Of a DNA stretch of 64,000 nucleotides, positions 10,235 to 19,918 are shown one piece after another. Under the pieces are notes generated by a model, which searched no databases, was not told where the DNA came from, and saw only the letters and a list, made by a program, of their open reading frames with translations. The stretch lies in the NCBI GenBank assembly GCA_006226775.1, contig SBGD01000042.1:1-64000 (forward strand), in the 5' to 3' direction. The DNA is from Paracoccaceae bacterium (GTDB taxonomy: Bacteria; Pseudomonadota; Alphaproteobacteria; Rhodobacterales; Rhodobacteraceae). Each line of letters begins with the position of its first letter. The first letter of the stretch is position 1. A program made the position numbers and the translations under genes.

Positions 10235-11197
10235 CTAGTCCGCCAGGTGACAGGCGACCCTTGCGCCGCGCAAGGCCCGCATTTCCGGGCGGGTAGTCTT
10301 GCAGATATCCTCGGCCAGCGGGCAGCGCGGGTGAAAGGCGCAGCCCGGCGGCGGGTTGATCGGATCGGGGATCTCGCCTTCGGGCGGGATGACCTCGCGC
10401 CCGAACCCGTCCATCCGCGGCGCCGCTTCCAGCAGCATCTGGGTATAGGGATGTTTCGAATCCTCGAAGAGCTCCTCCGGCCCCGCCTCCTCGACCAGCC
10501 GGCCAAGGTAGAGCACGCCGATCCGGTCGGCCATGTGGCGCACCACGGTCAGGTCGTGGCTGATGAAGACGTATGTCAGGCCGAACTCGTCCTTGAGATC
10601 GCTCATCAGGTTGAGCACCTGCGCCTGCACCGAGACATCCAGCGCCGAGGTCGGCTCGTCACAGACGATCAGCCGCGGGTCCGAGGCCAGCGCCCGGGCA
10701 ATGCAGATCCGCTGCCGCTGGCCGCCGGAGAATTCATGCGGGAACTTGCCCGCGTCCTTGACCGAAAGCCCGACCTGCTCGAGCAGTTTCTCGGCCAGCC
10801 CCTCGGTCTTGCCGCCGCGCGCCGCCACCGGCTCGACAATGATGTCCTTGACCCGCCAGCGCGGGTTGAGCGAGGCGAAGGGATCCTGAAAGATCATCTG
10901 GATATCGGCGCGGATGGCATCGAGCTTGGCGGCATCTGTCTCATGCGCCAGGTCGACGCCCTCGATCTCGACATTGCCCTGCGAGGGCTTCAAGAGCCCC
11001 ACCAGCATCCGCCCGATGGTCGACTTGCCCGAGCCGCTCTCGCCCACGAGCGCATAGGTCGTGCGTTCCGGCACCTCGAAATCCACCTCCGAGACGGCGG
11101 TCAGAAAGGCCTTGGGGCGCCGTTCCAGCACCCGGTTCAGCCAGGGTTTCGACACATCGAAGACGCGGGTGAGATTTGCGACCTTAACCAGCGCCAT
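10235..11197 (-). CDS. Oligopeptide/dipeptide ABC transporter ATPase, DppF type
   Basis: A 320-residue cytoplasmic ATPase. Walker [10 protein letters not shown], signature FSGGQRQR, Walker B LIVCDEPTSALD and the switch His in FISHDLTVV are all present. The C-terminal tail has the oligopeptide-importer motif (DPINPPPGCAFHPRCPLAEDIC), whose cysteines resemble the iron-sulfur-binding site described for OppD/DppD families. The ATG at 11197 overlaps the stop of the preceding gene (TGATG); upstream in-frame residues are rejected because they lie inside that gene. It is the last gene of a B-C-D-F permease/ATPase operon, and would couple ATP hydrolysis to substrate uptake delivered by a family-5 binding protein. 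Peptides are the usual substrate, but opines, nickel or sugars occur in this family. Confidence 0.92.
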   Translation of the reverse strand: MALVKVANLTRVFDVSKPWLNRVLERRPKAFLTAVSEVDFEVPERTTYALVGESGSGKSTIGRMLVGLLKPSQGNVEIEGVDLAHETDAAKLDAIRADIQMIFQDPFASLNPRWRVKDIIVEPVAARGGKTEGLAEKLLEQVGLSVKDAGKFPHEFSGGQRQRICIARALASDPRLIVCDEPTSALDVSVQAQVLNLMSDLKDEFGLTYVFISHDLTVVRHMADRIGVLYLGRLVEEAGPEELFEDSKHPYTQMLLEAAPRMDGFGREVIPPEGEIPDPINPPPGCAFHPRCPLAEDICKTTRPEMRALRGARVACHLAD

Positions 11198-12174
11198 CAG
11201 AGCACCTTCTCCTCTTCGACCAGCGGATGCCAACAGGCGGCGAGCCCGTTCTCGACCTTCGGCGGCGGCGGTCTGCGGCAGACCTCGGTGGCGCGCGGAC
11301 AGCGCGGGTGGAAGGCGCAGCCATCCGGCACCGCGTCCAGCCGCGGCATGGCGCCGGGGATCTGGTGCAGCCGGTCCTTGCCGGCCGAGGCGAGCGGCGT
11401 CGAGGCCATCAGCCCGTGAGTATAGGGATGCTGCGGCCGGGTAAGCACCTGTTCCACCGGGCCAAGCTCGGCCAGGCGTCCGGCATACATCACCGCCACG
11501 CGGTCGGTCGCCTCGGCAATCACGCCCATGTCATGGGTGATCAGCATCACCGCCGTGCCGCGTTCACGGCAGAGCCGTTTCAACAGCGCAATGATCTGCG
11601 CCTGCACGCTCACATCCAGCGCCGTGGTCGGCTCGTCGGCGATAATCAGGCTCGGCTCGGCACAAAGCGCCAGCGCGATCACCACCCGCTGCCGCATCCC
11701 GCCCGAGAACTCGTGCGGATAGGAATTGACCCGCTCTGCCGCACCGGGAATGCCGACCTCCTCCAACGCCGCCACCGCGCGTTTGCGCGCCTGGCTGTCG
11801 GAGAGGTTCAGGTGGGTCTGCATGGTTTCCACCAGCTGATCGCCGATCCTGAGCAAGGGGTTGAGCGAGGTCAGCGGGTCCTGGAAGACCATGCCGATCT
11901 CCTTGCCACGCAGCTTGCGCATCGCCTCGCCCTTGAGCTGGTCGATGCGCTGGCCGTTGAGCCAGATCTCGCCGGACGCGACATGCGCGGGCGGGGAAAG
12001 CAGGTCGATCACCGCATTGCCGGCCATGGACTTGCCCGCGCCGCTTTCGCCCACGACGCCGAGGATTTCGCCCTCGTGGATGTCATAGCTGACACCATCC
12101 ACCGGGCGAACGATGCCATGCCGGGTGGGAATCTCGACGCAGAAATCGCGGATGGAAAGGACGGTCTTGCTCAT
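11197..12174 (-). CDS. Oligopeptide/dipeptide ABC transporter ATPase, DppD type
   Basis: A 325-residue ATPase partner of the DppF-type protein. Walker A GESGAGKSM, signature FSGGMRQR, Walker [13 protein letters not shown] and switch His in LITHDMGV are present, and the C-terminus carries the oligopeptide tail with FHPRCPRATEVC. The start ATG at 12174 overlaps the permease stop as TGATG, and the downstream ATPase overlaps this one in the same way, so the operon is tightly coupled. In the importer the D and F subunits form the nucleotide-binding heterodimer. Both subunits here keep a complete set of motifs, so two competent ATP sites are expected. Confidence 0.92.
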   Translation of the reverse strand: MSKTVLSIRDFCVEIPTRHGIVRPVDGVSYDIHEGEILGVVGESGAGKSMAGNAVIDLLSPPAHVASGEIWLNGQRIDQLKGEAMRKLRGKEIGMVFQDPLTSLNPLLRIGDQLVETMQTHLNLSDSQARKRAVAALEEVGIPGAAERVNSYPHEFSGGMRQRVVIALALCAEPSLIIADEPTTALDVSVQAQIIALLKRLCRERGTAVMLITHDMGVIAEATDRVAVMYAGRLAELGPVEQVLTRPQHPYTHGLMASTPLASAGKDRLHQIPGAMPRLDAVPDGCAFHPRCPRATEVCRRPPPPKVENGLAACWHPLVEEEKVL

Positions 12175-13130
12175 CACCGCAACCTCGGGTTCAGCGCATC
12201 GCGCAGCCAGTCGCCCAACAGGTTGACGCTCAAGGCCAGCGCCAGCAGCGTGCAGGCCGGGAAGAACAGGATCCACCATTCGCCCGAGAACAGGAACCCC
12301 TGCCCGATGCGGATCAGCGTGCCCAGCGACGGCTGGGTCGGCGGCGCGCCGACACCGAGGAAGGACAGCGTGGCCTCGGCAATGATCGCCAAAGCCAGCG
12401 AGATCGTCGCGATCACCAGCACCGGCGACAGCACGTTGGGCAGGATATGGCGCAGCATGATCGCGCCGGGTGTGCGCCCGATCAGCCGCGCGGCCTGGAC
12501 GTATTCCTTGTTCTTCTCGACCAGCGTGGCGCCGCGCACCACCCGCGCGAACTGCACCCAGTCCGACAGGCCGATGGCGAGGATCAGCACCCAGATCGCC
12601 ATCTGGTCGCGGTATTCCACCGGCGTCACGCCCTTGGCGATGCCAAAGATCAGCATGGCCACGAGGATCGACGGAAAGGTCAGCTGCACATCCGCCGTGC
12701 GCATGATGATCGTCTCCAGCCAGCCGCCGACATAGCCCGAGATCAGCCCCAGCGTGATCCCGAGGATCATGGCGAAGGTCACGGCGGCGACGCCGACAAA
12801 CAGCGAGATCCGCATGCCATACAGGATGGTCGAGAAGACATCGCGCCCCTGGTCGTCGGTGCCCAGAAGGAAGGTCTCGCCGGTAAAGGCATTTGGCTCC
12901 ATCGGCGGGGTGAAACCGTTCATCAGGTTCAGCGAGGACGGATCGAAGGGATTGGTCGGCGCGATCCAGGGCGCCAGCACCGAGGACAGCACCAGCACCA
13001 GCACCACCAGCGCCGAGATCACCGCCACCGGCGAGCGGCGGAAGGTGTAGAAGACATCGCTTTCCAGCGCGAGGCGCATCCGCGACTTGGGCGGCGGCGC
13101 GATCGGGGCGTCGGGGGGCATGTCGGTCAT
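12174..13130 (-). CDS. Dipeptide ABC transporter permease, DppC type
   Basis: A 318-residue inner-membrane permease. A cytoplasmic N-terminal stretch is followed by a first membrane segment (VISALVVLVLVLSSVLAPWI), then the DppC-family extracytoplasmic loop with FLLGTDDQGRDVFS, and five further hydrophobic segments. The EAA-type coupling loop is seen near YVQAARLIGRTPGAIMLRHILPN, which docks on the ATPases. Start ATG at 13130 overlaps the DppB stop by one base (TGATG). Longer upstream frame residues belong to the DppB gene read in another frame. Confidence 0.92.
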   Translation of the reverse strand: MTDMPPDAPIAPPPKSRMRLALESDVFYTFRRSPVAVISALVVLVLVLSSVLAPWIAPTNPFDPSSLNLMNGFTPPMEPNAFTGETFLLGTDDQGRDVFSTILYGMRISLFVGVAAVTFAMILGITLGLISGYVGGWLETIIMRTADVQLTFPSILVAMLIFGIAKGVTPVEYRDQMAIWVLILAIGLSDWVQFARVVRGATLVEKNKEYVQAARLIGRTPGAIMLRHILPNVLSPVLVIATISLALAIIAEATLSFLGVGAPPTQPSLGTLIRIGQGFLFSGEWWILFFPACTLLALALSVNLLGDWLRDALNPRLR

Positions 13131-14110
13131 CAATGGCCTCCTGTCCGGTCGGCGCGCAACCGCGGGTCGATGAAGAAATAGAGGATGTCGACCAGCAGGT
13201 TGATGCCGACGAACATCACCGAGATCAGCATCAGGTAGGCCGCCATCACCGGGATGTCGACGAACTGGATCGCGTTGATGAAGAGCAGCCCGACACCGGG
13301 CCATTGAAACACCGTCTCGGTGATGATGGCGAAGGCGATGATCGCGCCAAGCTGCAAGCCGATCACGGTGATCACCGGCACCATGGTGTTCTTCAGCGCG
13401 TGGTGAAAGTTCACCGTCCGGTCCTTGAGGCCGCGCGCCCGGGCGAACCGGATGTAATCCTGCCGCAGCACCTCGAGCATTTCCGAGCGCACCAGCCGCA
13501 TGATCAGCGTCATCTGGTACAGCCCCAGGGTGATCGACGGCAGGATCAGCGCCTTGAGGCCGCTGGCGGTCAGGAACCCGGTCTTCCAACCGCCCAGATC
13601 CACCACGTCGCCGCGCCCGAAACTGGGCAGCCAGCCAAGCTCGACCGAGAAGACATAGATCAGCAGGATGCCGATCAGGAAGGTGGGCAGCGAGACCCCG
13701 ATCAGCGAGGCCGACATGATGACATGGGCCAGCACCCCGTCGCGGCGGATCGCGGTGAAAACCCCCAGCGCGATGCCGAAGACGATGGCAAGGATGCTCG
13801 AGACCGCCGCAAGCTCCAGCGTGGCCGGCGCGCGCTCGAGCAGGATCTGCGTGACCGGGCGGCCCTGGCGGTAGCTGACGCCGAAATTGCCCTGGATCGC
13901 CTCTTGCAGGAAGCGGAAGTACTGGACAAAGAAGTTCCGATCCAGCCCGAGCTGTTCGCGCAGCCGGGCGATATCCTCGGCGGTCCGCTCCTGGCCCAGC
14001 ATGTTGTCGATCGGATCGCCGACAAAGTTGAACATCGAAAAGGCGACGACCCCCACCACCAGCAGGACAAGGATCGACTGGCCGACGCGGCGGATGATGA
14101 AGGCTAGCAT
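13130..14110 (-). CDS. Dipeptide ABC transporter permease, DppB type
   Basis: A 326-residue inner-membrane permease and first gene of the B-C-D-F set. The N-terminus (MLAFIIRRVGQSILVLLVVGVVAFSMFNFVGDP) is characteristic of DppB/OppB, with the periplasmic loop containing LGQERTAEDIARLREQLGLD and the coupling loop near YIRFARARGLKDRTVNFHHALKN. It would form the translocation pore with DppC. The binding-protein gene lies 156 bases upstream on the same strand. Confidence 0.92.
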   Translation of the reverse strand: MLAFIIRRVGQSILVLLVVGVVAFSMFNFVGDPIDNMLGQERTAEDIARLREQLGLDRNFFVQYFRFLQEAIQGNFGVSYRQGRPVTQILLERAPATLELAAVSSILAIVFGIALGVFTAIRRDGVLAHVIMSASLIGVSLPTFLIGILLIYVFSVELGWLPSFGRGDVVDLGGWKTGFLTASGLKALILPSITLGLYQMTLIMRLVRSEMLEVLRQDYIRFARARGLKDRTVNFHHALKNTMVPVITVIGLQLGAIIAFAIITETVFQWPGVGLLFINAIQFVDIPVMAAYLMLISVMFVGINLLVDILYFFIDPRLRADRTGGH

Positions 14111-14266
14111 GGCGCCAAGAGATAACGCGCGCTATTGCGGGTCAAGCGCAAAAGCACCCCGGTGACGCGAGGACGCCCCCGGGGCAGGTCGAAACGGAAG
14201 ACAATTCCCCGAGCGGCCCCGCCGTCAGAGCGGGCGCGCCGCAGGAAATCGCCCCCCACGTCGGTC

Positions 14267-15838
14267 TCAGTTCACCGTCACCCAGCGCAGGATGAAGAAA
14301 TCGTCGGGCCGCTGGGTCAGCTCGATATTGGCGCGCGTGCCCCAGACCAGCGGCTGCACGTAAAGCGGCACATAGGCCTGTTCGTCGGCCATGATCTGCG
14401 CCACCTCGTCGAGCATCGCCTGGCGGGCGTCCTCGTCGATCTCGGACTGGATCAGCGGCAGAAGCTCGTCGATGCGGGCGTTGGAATAGCCCCCGAAATT
14501 CCAGCTTCCCAGCTTCTTTTCCTCGTTCGGCGTGGCGACGAGAAATCGGATCGGGTGTTCGGCATCAAAGGTGCCCGGCGACCAGCCCAGCAGGAAGATG
14601 TCGAAATTGCCGCCGCGCAGCTCGGGCCAGTAGTTGTTGACCGGCATCGCATCCAGAGAAGCCGTGAGCCCCACCTGCGCCAGCATGCCCGTCACCGCCT
14701 GGCAGACGGATTCGTCGTTCAGATAGCGGTCGTTGGGGCATTTGAAGCCAAATGAAAACCCCTCGGGAAAGCCCGCCTCGGCCAGAAGCGCGCGGGCCTT
14801 GTCGGGGTCATAGGCGGGGGCATCGGCCAGCGCCTCGGAATAGCCGCTCATGGCGGAACTCACCAGCTGGTTCACCGGCTCGGCATTGCCGCGCATGATG
14901 GTCTGCAGGATCGCCGGGACATTGATCGCATGGGCCACGGCCTGGCGCACGCGGGCATCGGCAAAGGGATTGGCGTCCGTGGTTTCGGCCGAGTATTTCA
15001 GTGCCCCGGCTTCATGCGGAAAGCCCAGCATGATGACCCGCGCCTCGATCCCCTGGACCACCTTGACCTGCGGATCCTGCGCCAGCCGCGCGGCGTCCTG
15101 GATCGGCACCGGGTTGATGAAATCTACGTCGCCCGAGAGCAGCGCCGCCACCGCCGTCGCCGGGTTCTGGATCGGGGTCAGCTCGGCGCGGGTGATATTG
15201 TGCTCGGCCTCGCCCCACCAGCCCTCAAACGGCTCCAGCACCGTGCGCAGCCCCGGCTCGCGCGCGGTGACCCGGAAGGCGCCGGTGCCATTGGTATTGA
15301 TCGTGGCGAAGTTGCCGCTTTCCTTGTCGGGGCGGGTGGCATTGTTGGCCTCGGCCCAGCCGCTGTCGAGGATCATCCAGTTGGCGATCGACGACGGGAA
15401 CAGCGGGTTGGGCGCATTGGTCATGAAGTCGATGGTGCGCGCGTCGACGACCCTGACCTCCGAGACCGGCGCGAACCAGCTTGCGGTATCCGCCTCGGGG
15501 CTCGAGGCGCGCTCATAGGAAAACAGCACGTCCTCGGCATCGAAGGCGCTGCCGTCGTGGAAGGTCACGCCCTCGCGCAGGGTAAAGCGCCAGCCCTCGC
15601 CCTGCCCGATCGGCTCCCATGCGGTGGCGAGTGCGGGCTCGACCGACATGTCCTTGCCGCGGCGCACGAGGCCCTCGTAGACGTTGTTGAGAAAGCCCAG
15701 CACGGGCGTCGAGTTGACCGCATGCGGGTCCATGGACTGGGGGTCGGTGGTGACCGCCCATCTGAAGTCCTCGGCAGCCAAAGGCGCGGCAAGAGCCACC
15801 CCCAGCGCCGCCGCGACGGCGCATATCCTTCGTGACAT
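14267..15838 (-). CDS. Family-5 extracellular solute-binding protein (SBP1)
   Basis: A 523-residue periplasmic binding protein with an N-terminal signal peptide (RRICAVAAALGVALAAPLAA, cleavage likely near AAPLAAEDF). The family-5 hallmark region WRFTLREGVTFHDGSAFDAEDVLFS is at about residues 75-100, and the fold spans the whole length, which is normal for DppA/OppA. It shares the distinctive CPNDRYLNDESVCQA block with the binding protein at 23078-24658, so the two are close paralogues, whereas the one at 21093-22682 is more distant. ATG at 15838 has GGGGAG eight bases upstream. It would deliver substrate to the permeases encoded immediately downstream. Confidence 0.92.
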   Translation of the reverse strand: MSRRICAVAAALGVALAAPLAAEDFRWAVTTDPQSMDPHAVNSTPVLGFLNNVYEGLVRRGKDMSVEPALATAWEPIGQGEGWRFTLREGVTFHDGSAFDAEDVLFSYERASSPEADTASWFAPVSEVRVVDARTIDFMTNAPNPLFPSSIANWMILDSGWAEANNATRPDKESGNFATINTNGTGAFRVTAREPGLRTVLEPFEGWWGEAEHNITRAELTPIQNPATAVAALLSGDVDFINPVPIQDAARLAQDPQVKVVQGIEARVIMLGFPHEAGALKYSAETTDANPFADARVRQAVAHAINVPAILQTIMRGNAEPVNQLVSSAMSGYSEALADAPAYDPDKARALLAEAGFPEGFSFGFKCPNDRYLNDESVCQAVTGMLAQVGLTASLDAMPVNNYWPELRGGNFDIFLLGWSPGTFDAEHPIRFLVATPNEEKKLGSWNFGGYSNARIDELLPLIQSEIDEDARQAMLDEVAQIMADEQAYVPLYVQPLVWGTRANIELTQRPDDFFILRWVTVN

Positions 15839-16069
15839 CGCATGTTCTCCCCTGTTGGTTCGGGTCGAGCCTAGCACAGCCGGGGGCTGCTTCCATGCAC
15901 AACCCTTGGTGGTTGGGGGCATCGGGCCAGGCTTGGGCGTGGTGGCGGCGTCGAGATCACGCCAGCCGTGTCAAATCCATGCGAGGCGCGCAGGGAAATT
16001 CGCGCGGCGAGAGCCGCCGCCGTTCGCACACCGACCGGACGTCACCGGAGCGCCGGGCCTTCACGCGGG

Positions 16070-17038
16070 TCACGCGCCATCCGGGCCGATCGGGAAGTGA
16101 CAGGCGGCCAGGTGGGCGTCGCCCTGCAAATCCGGGCGCTCGACCCGGCACCGATCCTGGGTCTTCCAGCAGCGCGGCGCAAAGGGGCAACCGGCACCGA
16201 CCTCAAGCGGCGATGGCAGTTCTCCGGCCAGCTTGATCCGGTCGGCTTTGGCCAGTGGATCGGCGCGCGGCGTCGCCGACAGCAGCGCCTTGGTATAGGG
16301 GTGTTTCGGCGCGGCAAAGACCGCCTCCTTGCTGCCCTTTTCGACAGCGCGCCCGAGGTACATGACGATGACGTCATCGGCCACGTGATGCACGACACTC
16401 AGGTCATGGCTGATGAACAGGTAGGCCAGGTTCAGCCGGTCCTGCAGATCGACCAGCAGGTTGAGAATGGCGCTCTGGATCGACAGGTCCAGCGCCGAGA
16501 CCGGCTCGTCCAGCACCAGCACCTTGGGTTCCAGCATGAGGGCGCGGGCCACGGCGATCCGCTGGCGCTGGCCGCCGGAGAACATGTGCGGGTAACGGTC
16601 GAAATGCTCGGGCCGCAGCCCGACAAGGCCAAGGGTCTTGCGCGCCTGCGCCTCGCGTTCTTTGCCGGACATCTTGGGGCGATTGATGACCAGCGGCTCC
16701 ATCAGGATGGTGCCGATGGTCTGGCGCGGGTTCAGCGAGCCGTAAGGGTCCTGGAACACGATCTGGACCGAAGACCGCAGGTCGGGCCAATCCGCCCGGG
16801 TCACCGGCTTGCCATCCAGCGTCAGGGCGCCCTCGGTCGGCTCTTCGATAAAGGTGACAAGCCGGGCCAGGGTCGATTTCCCGCAGCCGGATTCGCCCAC
16901 CACGGCCAGGGTCTTGCCGGCATAAAGCTCGAAATCGAGGCCGCCGACGGCGCGCAGCACCTGCGACCTGGAAAACAGGCCGCCGCTGACATCGTAGTGG
17001 CGCGTCAGGCCCTTTGCGGACATCACCGGAGCCGTCAT
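16070..17038 (-). CDS. Oligopeptide ABC transporter ATPase, DppF type (second system)
   Basis: A 322-residue ATPase with Walker A GESGCGKST, signature FSGGQRQR, Walker B VLVLDEPVSALD, switch His in FISHDLSVV, and an oligopeptide-type tail containing CPFAPRCWKTQDRC. ATG at 17038 overlaps the stop of the preceding ATPase gene by four bases (ATGA). It ends a second, separate B-C-D-F set that is preceded by an aminopeptidase gene and a binding protein. After the stop there are 231 bases to the next gene, without an obvious U-rich terminator. Confidence 0.92.
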   Translation of the reverse strand: MTAPVMSAKGLTRHYDVSGGLFSRSQVLRAVGGLDFELYAGKTLAVVGESGCGKSTLARLVTFIEEPTEGALTLDGKPVTRADWPDLRSSVQIVFQDPYGSLNPRQTIGTILMEPLVINRPKMSGKEREAQARKTLGLVGLRPEHFDRYPHMFSGGQRQRIAVARALMLEPKVLVLDEPVSALDLSIQSAILNLLVDLQDRLNLAYLFISHDLSVVHHVADDVIVMYLGRAVEKGSKEAVFAAPKHPYTKALLSATPRADPLAKADRIKLAGELPSPLEVGAGCPFAPRCWKTQDRCRVERPDLQGDAHLAACHFPIGPDGA

Positions 17039-18003
17039 GACGCGATCCTGTCGTCGGTATTGATGGGATAATGACAGCGCGCCTGGCCCAGCTCGGCGCT
17101 TCGTGGCTGGGGCGGCTCGGCCTTGCAAAGCGCATCGGCGTACTTGCAGCGCGGCGAGAAGAGACACCCCGCGGGGCGGTCGAATTGCCCCGGAACGACG
17201 CCGGGAATGGTCGGCAGATGCCGGCCCACCGCACGCTCGGGCAGCGCATCGAGCAGCGCGCCGGTATAGGGATGATGCGGCGTCCGGAACAGCGACACCA
17301 CCGGCTGTTCCTCGATCTTCTGCCCGGCGTATTGCACGCAGACACGCTCGGAGGTTTCGGCCACCACGCCCATGTCATGGGTGATCAGCACCAGCCCCAT
17401 GTCGGTCTCGGCGCGCAACTCGACCAGCAGATCGAGGATCTGCGCCTGGATGGTGACATCCAGCGCCGTGGTCGGCTCGTCCGCGATCAGCAGCTTCGGC
17501 TTGCAGGCAATCGCCATCGCGATCATCACCCGCTGGTTCATGCCGCCCGACAGTTGATGCGGAAAGGCCGAGAGCCGCTTTTCCGGCGCCGGGATGCCGA
17601 CCTGTTCGAACAGCTCGATGGCGCGGGCATGGCGGGTGCGCCGGTCCATGCCCAGGTGAAGGCGCAGCGCCTCCTTGATCTGCCATCCGACCTGGAAACA
17701 CGGGTTCAGCGAGGACATCGGCTCCTGGAAGATCATCGCCAGATCCTTGCCGACGATCCGCCGCCGCGCCGGTGCGCTCAGACCTTTCAGATCATGACCG
17801 TCGAACTCGATCCGATCGGCGGTCACGGTGGCGGTCCAGGGCAAGAGGCCCATCAACGCCAGCATCGACACCGATTTGCCCGAGCCGCTTTCGCCGACGA
17901 TGGCCACGACCTCGCCCTTGTCGACGTCCATGTCGACGGAATCCACCGCGCGGAACCGGCCCGAGGCGGTGGCGAAGTCGACGCTGAGGTTGCGGATGCT
18001 CAA
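17035..18003 (-). CDS. Oligopeptide ABC transporter ATPase, DppD type (second system)
   Basis: A 322-residue ATPase with Walker [10 protein letters not shown], signature LSGGMNQR, Walker [13 protein letters not shown], switch His in LITHDMGV and the tail block [14 protein letters not shown]. The only usual start in reach is TTG at 18003, without a clear ribosome-binding site and 12 bases after the permease stop. Reading upstream in frame from that stop gives TGA GCC ATA GCC CTT TTG; the ATA sits where family members commonly have ATG (MxLLSIRNL), so the ancestral start may have mutated. Translation probably relies on coupling with the permease gene. Confidence 0.88.
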   Translation of the reverse strand: MSIRNLSVDFATASGRFRAVDSVDMDVDKGEVVAIVGESGSGKSVSMLALMGLLPWTATVTADRIEFDGHDLKGLSAPARRRIVGKDLAMIFQEPMSSLNPCFQVGWQIKEALRLHLGMDRRTRHARAIELFEQVGIPAPEKRLSAFPHQLSGGMNQRVMIAMAIACKPKLLIADEPTTALDVTIQAQILDLLVELRAETDMGLVLITHDMGVVAETSERVCVQYAGQKIEEQPVVSLFRTPHHPYTGALLDALPERAVGRHLPTIPGVVPGQFDRPAGCLFSPRCKYADALCKAEPPQPRSAELGQARCHYPINTDDRIAS

Positions 18004-18015
18004 AAGGGCTATGGC

Positions 18016-18909
18016 TCAGCTCCGCTTCAGTTTGGGATCGAGCGCGTCGCGCAGCCCGTCCCCCATCAGGTTGATCGCCAGCACGGTGACCAGGATGGCC
18101 AGCCCCGGAAAGGTCACCACCCACCAGGCGCGCAGGATGAACTCGCGCGCTTCGGCCAGCATCGTGCCCCATTCCGGCGTCGGCGGCTGCGCGCCCATGC
18201 CCAGAAAGCCCAGCGCGGCGGCATCGAGGATAGCGGTCGAGAACGACAGGGCGCCCTGCACGATGATCGGCGCCAGGCAATTGGGCAGCACGGTGATGAA
18301 CATCAGCCGCAGCCGCCCCGCCCCCACGACCTTGGCGGCGGTGACATAGTCCTTCTGACGCTCCGACAGCACGCTGGCGCGGGTCAGGCGCACGTAATGG
18401 GGCTGCAGGACGATGGCGATGGCGATCATCGCATTGGTCAGCGAGGGTCCCAGGATCGCCACCAGCACCAGCGCCAGCAAGAGCGAGGGGAAGGCCAGGA
18501 TGATGTCCATGATGCGCATGATGATCGCGTCCAGCCACCTGGGCGCGAAGCCGGAAATCAGCCCCACCAGGATGCCGCCGCTGGCCGCGATGGTGACCAC
18601 CACGATGCCGACGAAGAACGAATACCGCGCGCCCTCGATCAGCCGCGACAGCATGTCCCGGCCCAGCGGATCGGTGCCCAGCACGAAGGCCCAGCTGCCG
18701 CCCTCCTGCCAGACGGGGGGTTGCAGGGTGTTCTGGCGGAACTGCTCGGTCGGGTCATAAGGCGCCAGGATCGGTCCGAAGGCGGCAAAGATCGCAAAGG
18801 CGATGAACACGTAAAGGCCGATCACCGCGCCTCGGTTCTCGCGGAAATAGAACCAGAACTCGCTGAGGCGTCCGGGGCGTTCGGGGGCATTGGTGGCGGC
18901 CTGTGTCAT
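18016..18909 (-). CDS. Dipeptide ABC transporter permease, DppC type (second system)
   Basis: A 297-residue inner-membrane permease. It has a cytoplasmic N-terminus, a first membrane helix (GLYVFIAFAIFAAFGPILA), the loop FVLGTDPLGRDMLSRL diagnostic of DppC, five more hydrophobic segments, and the coupling loop near YVTAAKVVGAGRLRLMFITVLPN. The ATG at 18909 follows the DppB stop after a single base (TGAGATG). Residues upstream of this ATG in the open frame overlap DppB and are rejected. Confidence 0.92.
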   Translation of the reverse strand: MTQAATNAPERPGRLSEFWFYFRENRGAVIGLYVFIAFAIFAAFGPILAPYDPTEQFRQNTLQPPVWQEGGSWAFVLGTDPLGRDMLSRLIEGARYSFFVGIVVVTIAASGGILVGLISGFAPRWLDAIIMRIMDIILAFPSLLLALVLVAILGPSLTNAMIAIAIVLQPHYVRLTRASVLSERQKDYVTAAKVVGAGRLRLMFITVLPNCLAPIIVQGALSFSTAILDAAALGFLGMGAQPPTPEWGTMLAEAREFILRAWWVVTFPGLAILVTVLAINLMGDGLRDALDPKLKRS

Positions 18910-18910
18910 C

Positions 18911-19918
18911 TCAGCGCTTCCTGATCTTGGGATTGATGACACCGTAAAGCACATCGACGGTCAGGTTCACGACCATGACCATCACCGCGATCAGCAGGAG
19001 CCCGCCCTGCACCACCGGGTAATCGCGGCGGAAAATGCTGTCGACCATCCATTTGCCGATGCCGGGCCAGCTGAAGATCGTCTCGGTCAGGATCGCCCCG
19101 GCCAAAAGCGTGCCGACGGACAGGCCGATCACCGTGATCACCGGGATCAGCGCATTGCGCAGCGCATGGATGCCGTTGATGCGAAACGGCGGCAGCCCCT
19201 TGGCGCGGGCGGTGCGGATATAATCCTCGCCCAGAACCTCCAGCATCGCCGAGCGGGTTTGCCGCGCGATGACCGCCAGCGGGATCGTGCCCAGCACGAT
19301 GGTCGGCAGCAAGAGGTGACGCACCGCGGATTTGAACGCCCCGGACTGGCCCGAGGCCAGCGCATCGTAGAGCATGAAGCCCGAGGCATTGGGAAAGTAG
19401 TACAACAGGTCGATGCGTCCCGACACCGGCGTCCATTGCAGGTTGCCGGAGAACACGATGATCAGCAGCAAGGCCCACCAGAAGATCGGCATCGAATAGC
19501 CCACCAGCGCGGTCGACATCAGGGCGCGGTCGAAGAACTTGCCGCGGTTCACCGCGGCGATGACACCTGCGGGCAGGCCCAGCACGACGGCAAAGATCAT
19601 CGCGCAGATCGACAGTTCCAGCGTGGCCGGGAACAGGGTGAAGAACTCGTCCCAGACCGGGCGCTTGGTGACGAAGGATTGCCCCAGGTCGCCCTGCAGG
19701 ACGCCGGTGAAATACTCCCAGAACTGGATATGGATCGGCCGGTCGAAGCCGAATTGCGCGCTCAGTTCGGCATAACGTTCCTCGGTCAGGCCGCGTTCGC
19801 CCGCCATCACGATGATCGGATCGCCCGGCAACACCCGGATGAAGGCAAAGGAGATCAGCGTGACGCCCACGAAGGTGGGCACGAAGGTGAGCAGGCGCGC
19901 GGCCAGGTATTTCAGCAT
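18911..19918 (-). CDS. Dipeptide ABC transporter permease, DppB type (second system)
   Basis: A 335-residue permease with the DppB-type N-terminus (YLAARLLTFVPTFVGVTLISFAFIRVLPGDP), six predicted membrane segments and the coupling loop near YIRTARAKGLPPFRINGIHALRN. Its start overlaps the end of the upstream peptidase gene by seven bases, so peptidase and transporter are co-translated, suggesting that the transported substrate is a peptide that is hydrolysed after entry. Confidence 0.92.
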   Translation of the reverse strand: MLKYLAARLLTFVPTFVGVTLISFAFIRVLPGDPIIVMAGERGLTEERYAELSAQFGFDRPIHIQFWEYFTGVLQGDLGQSFVTKRPVWDEFFTLFPATLELSICAMIFAVVLGLPAGVIAAVNRGKFFDRALMSTALVGYSMPIFWWALLLIIVFSGNLQWTPVSGRIDLLYYFPNASGFMLYDALASGQSGAFKSAVRHLLLPTIVLGTIPLAVIARQTRSAMLEVLGEDYIRTARAKGLPPFRINGIHALRNALIPVITVIGLSVGTLLAGAILTETIFSWPGIGKWMVDSIFRRDYPVVQGGLLLIAVMVMVVNLTVDVLYGVINPKIRKR

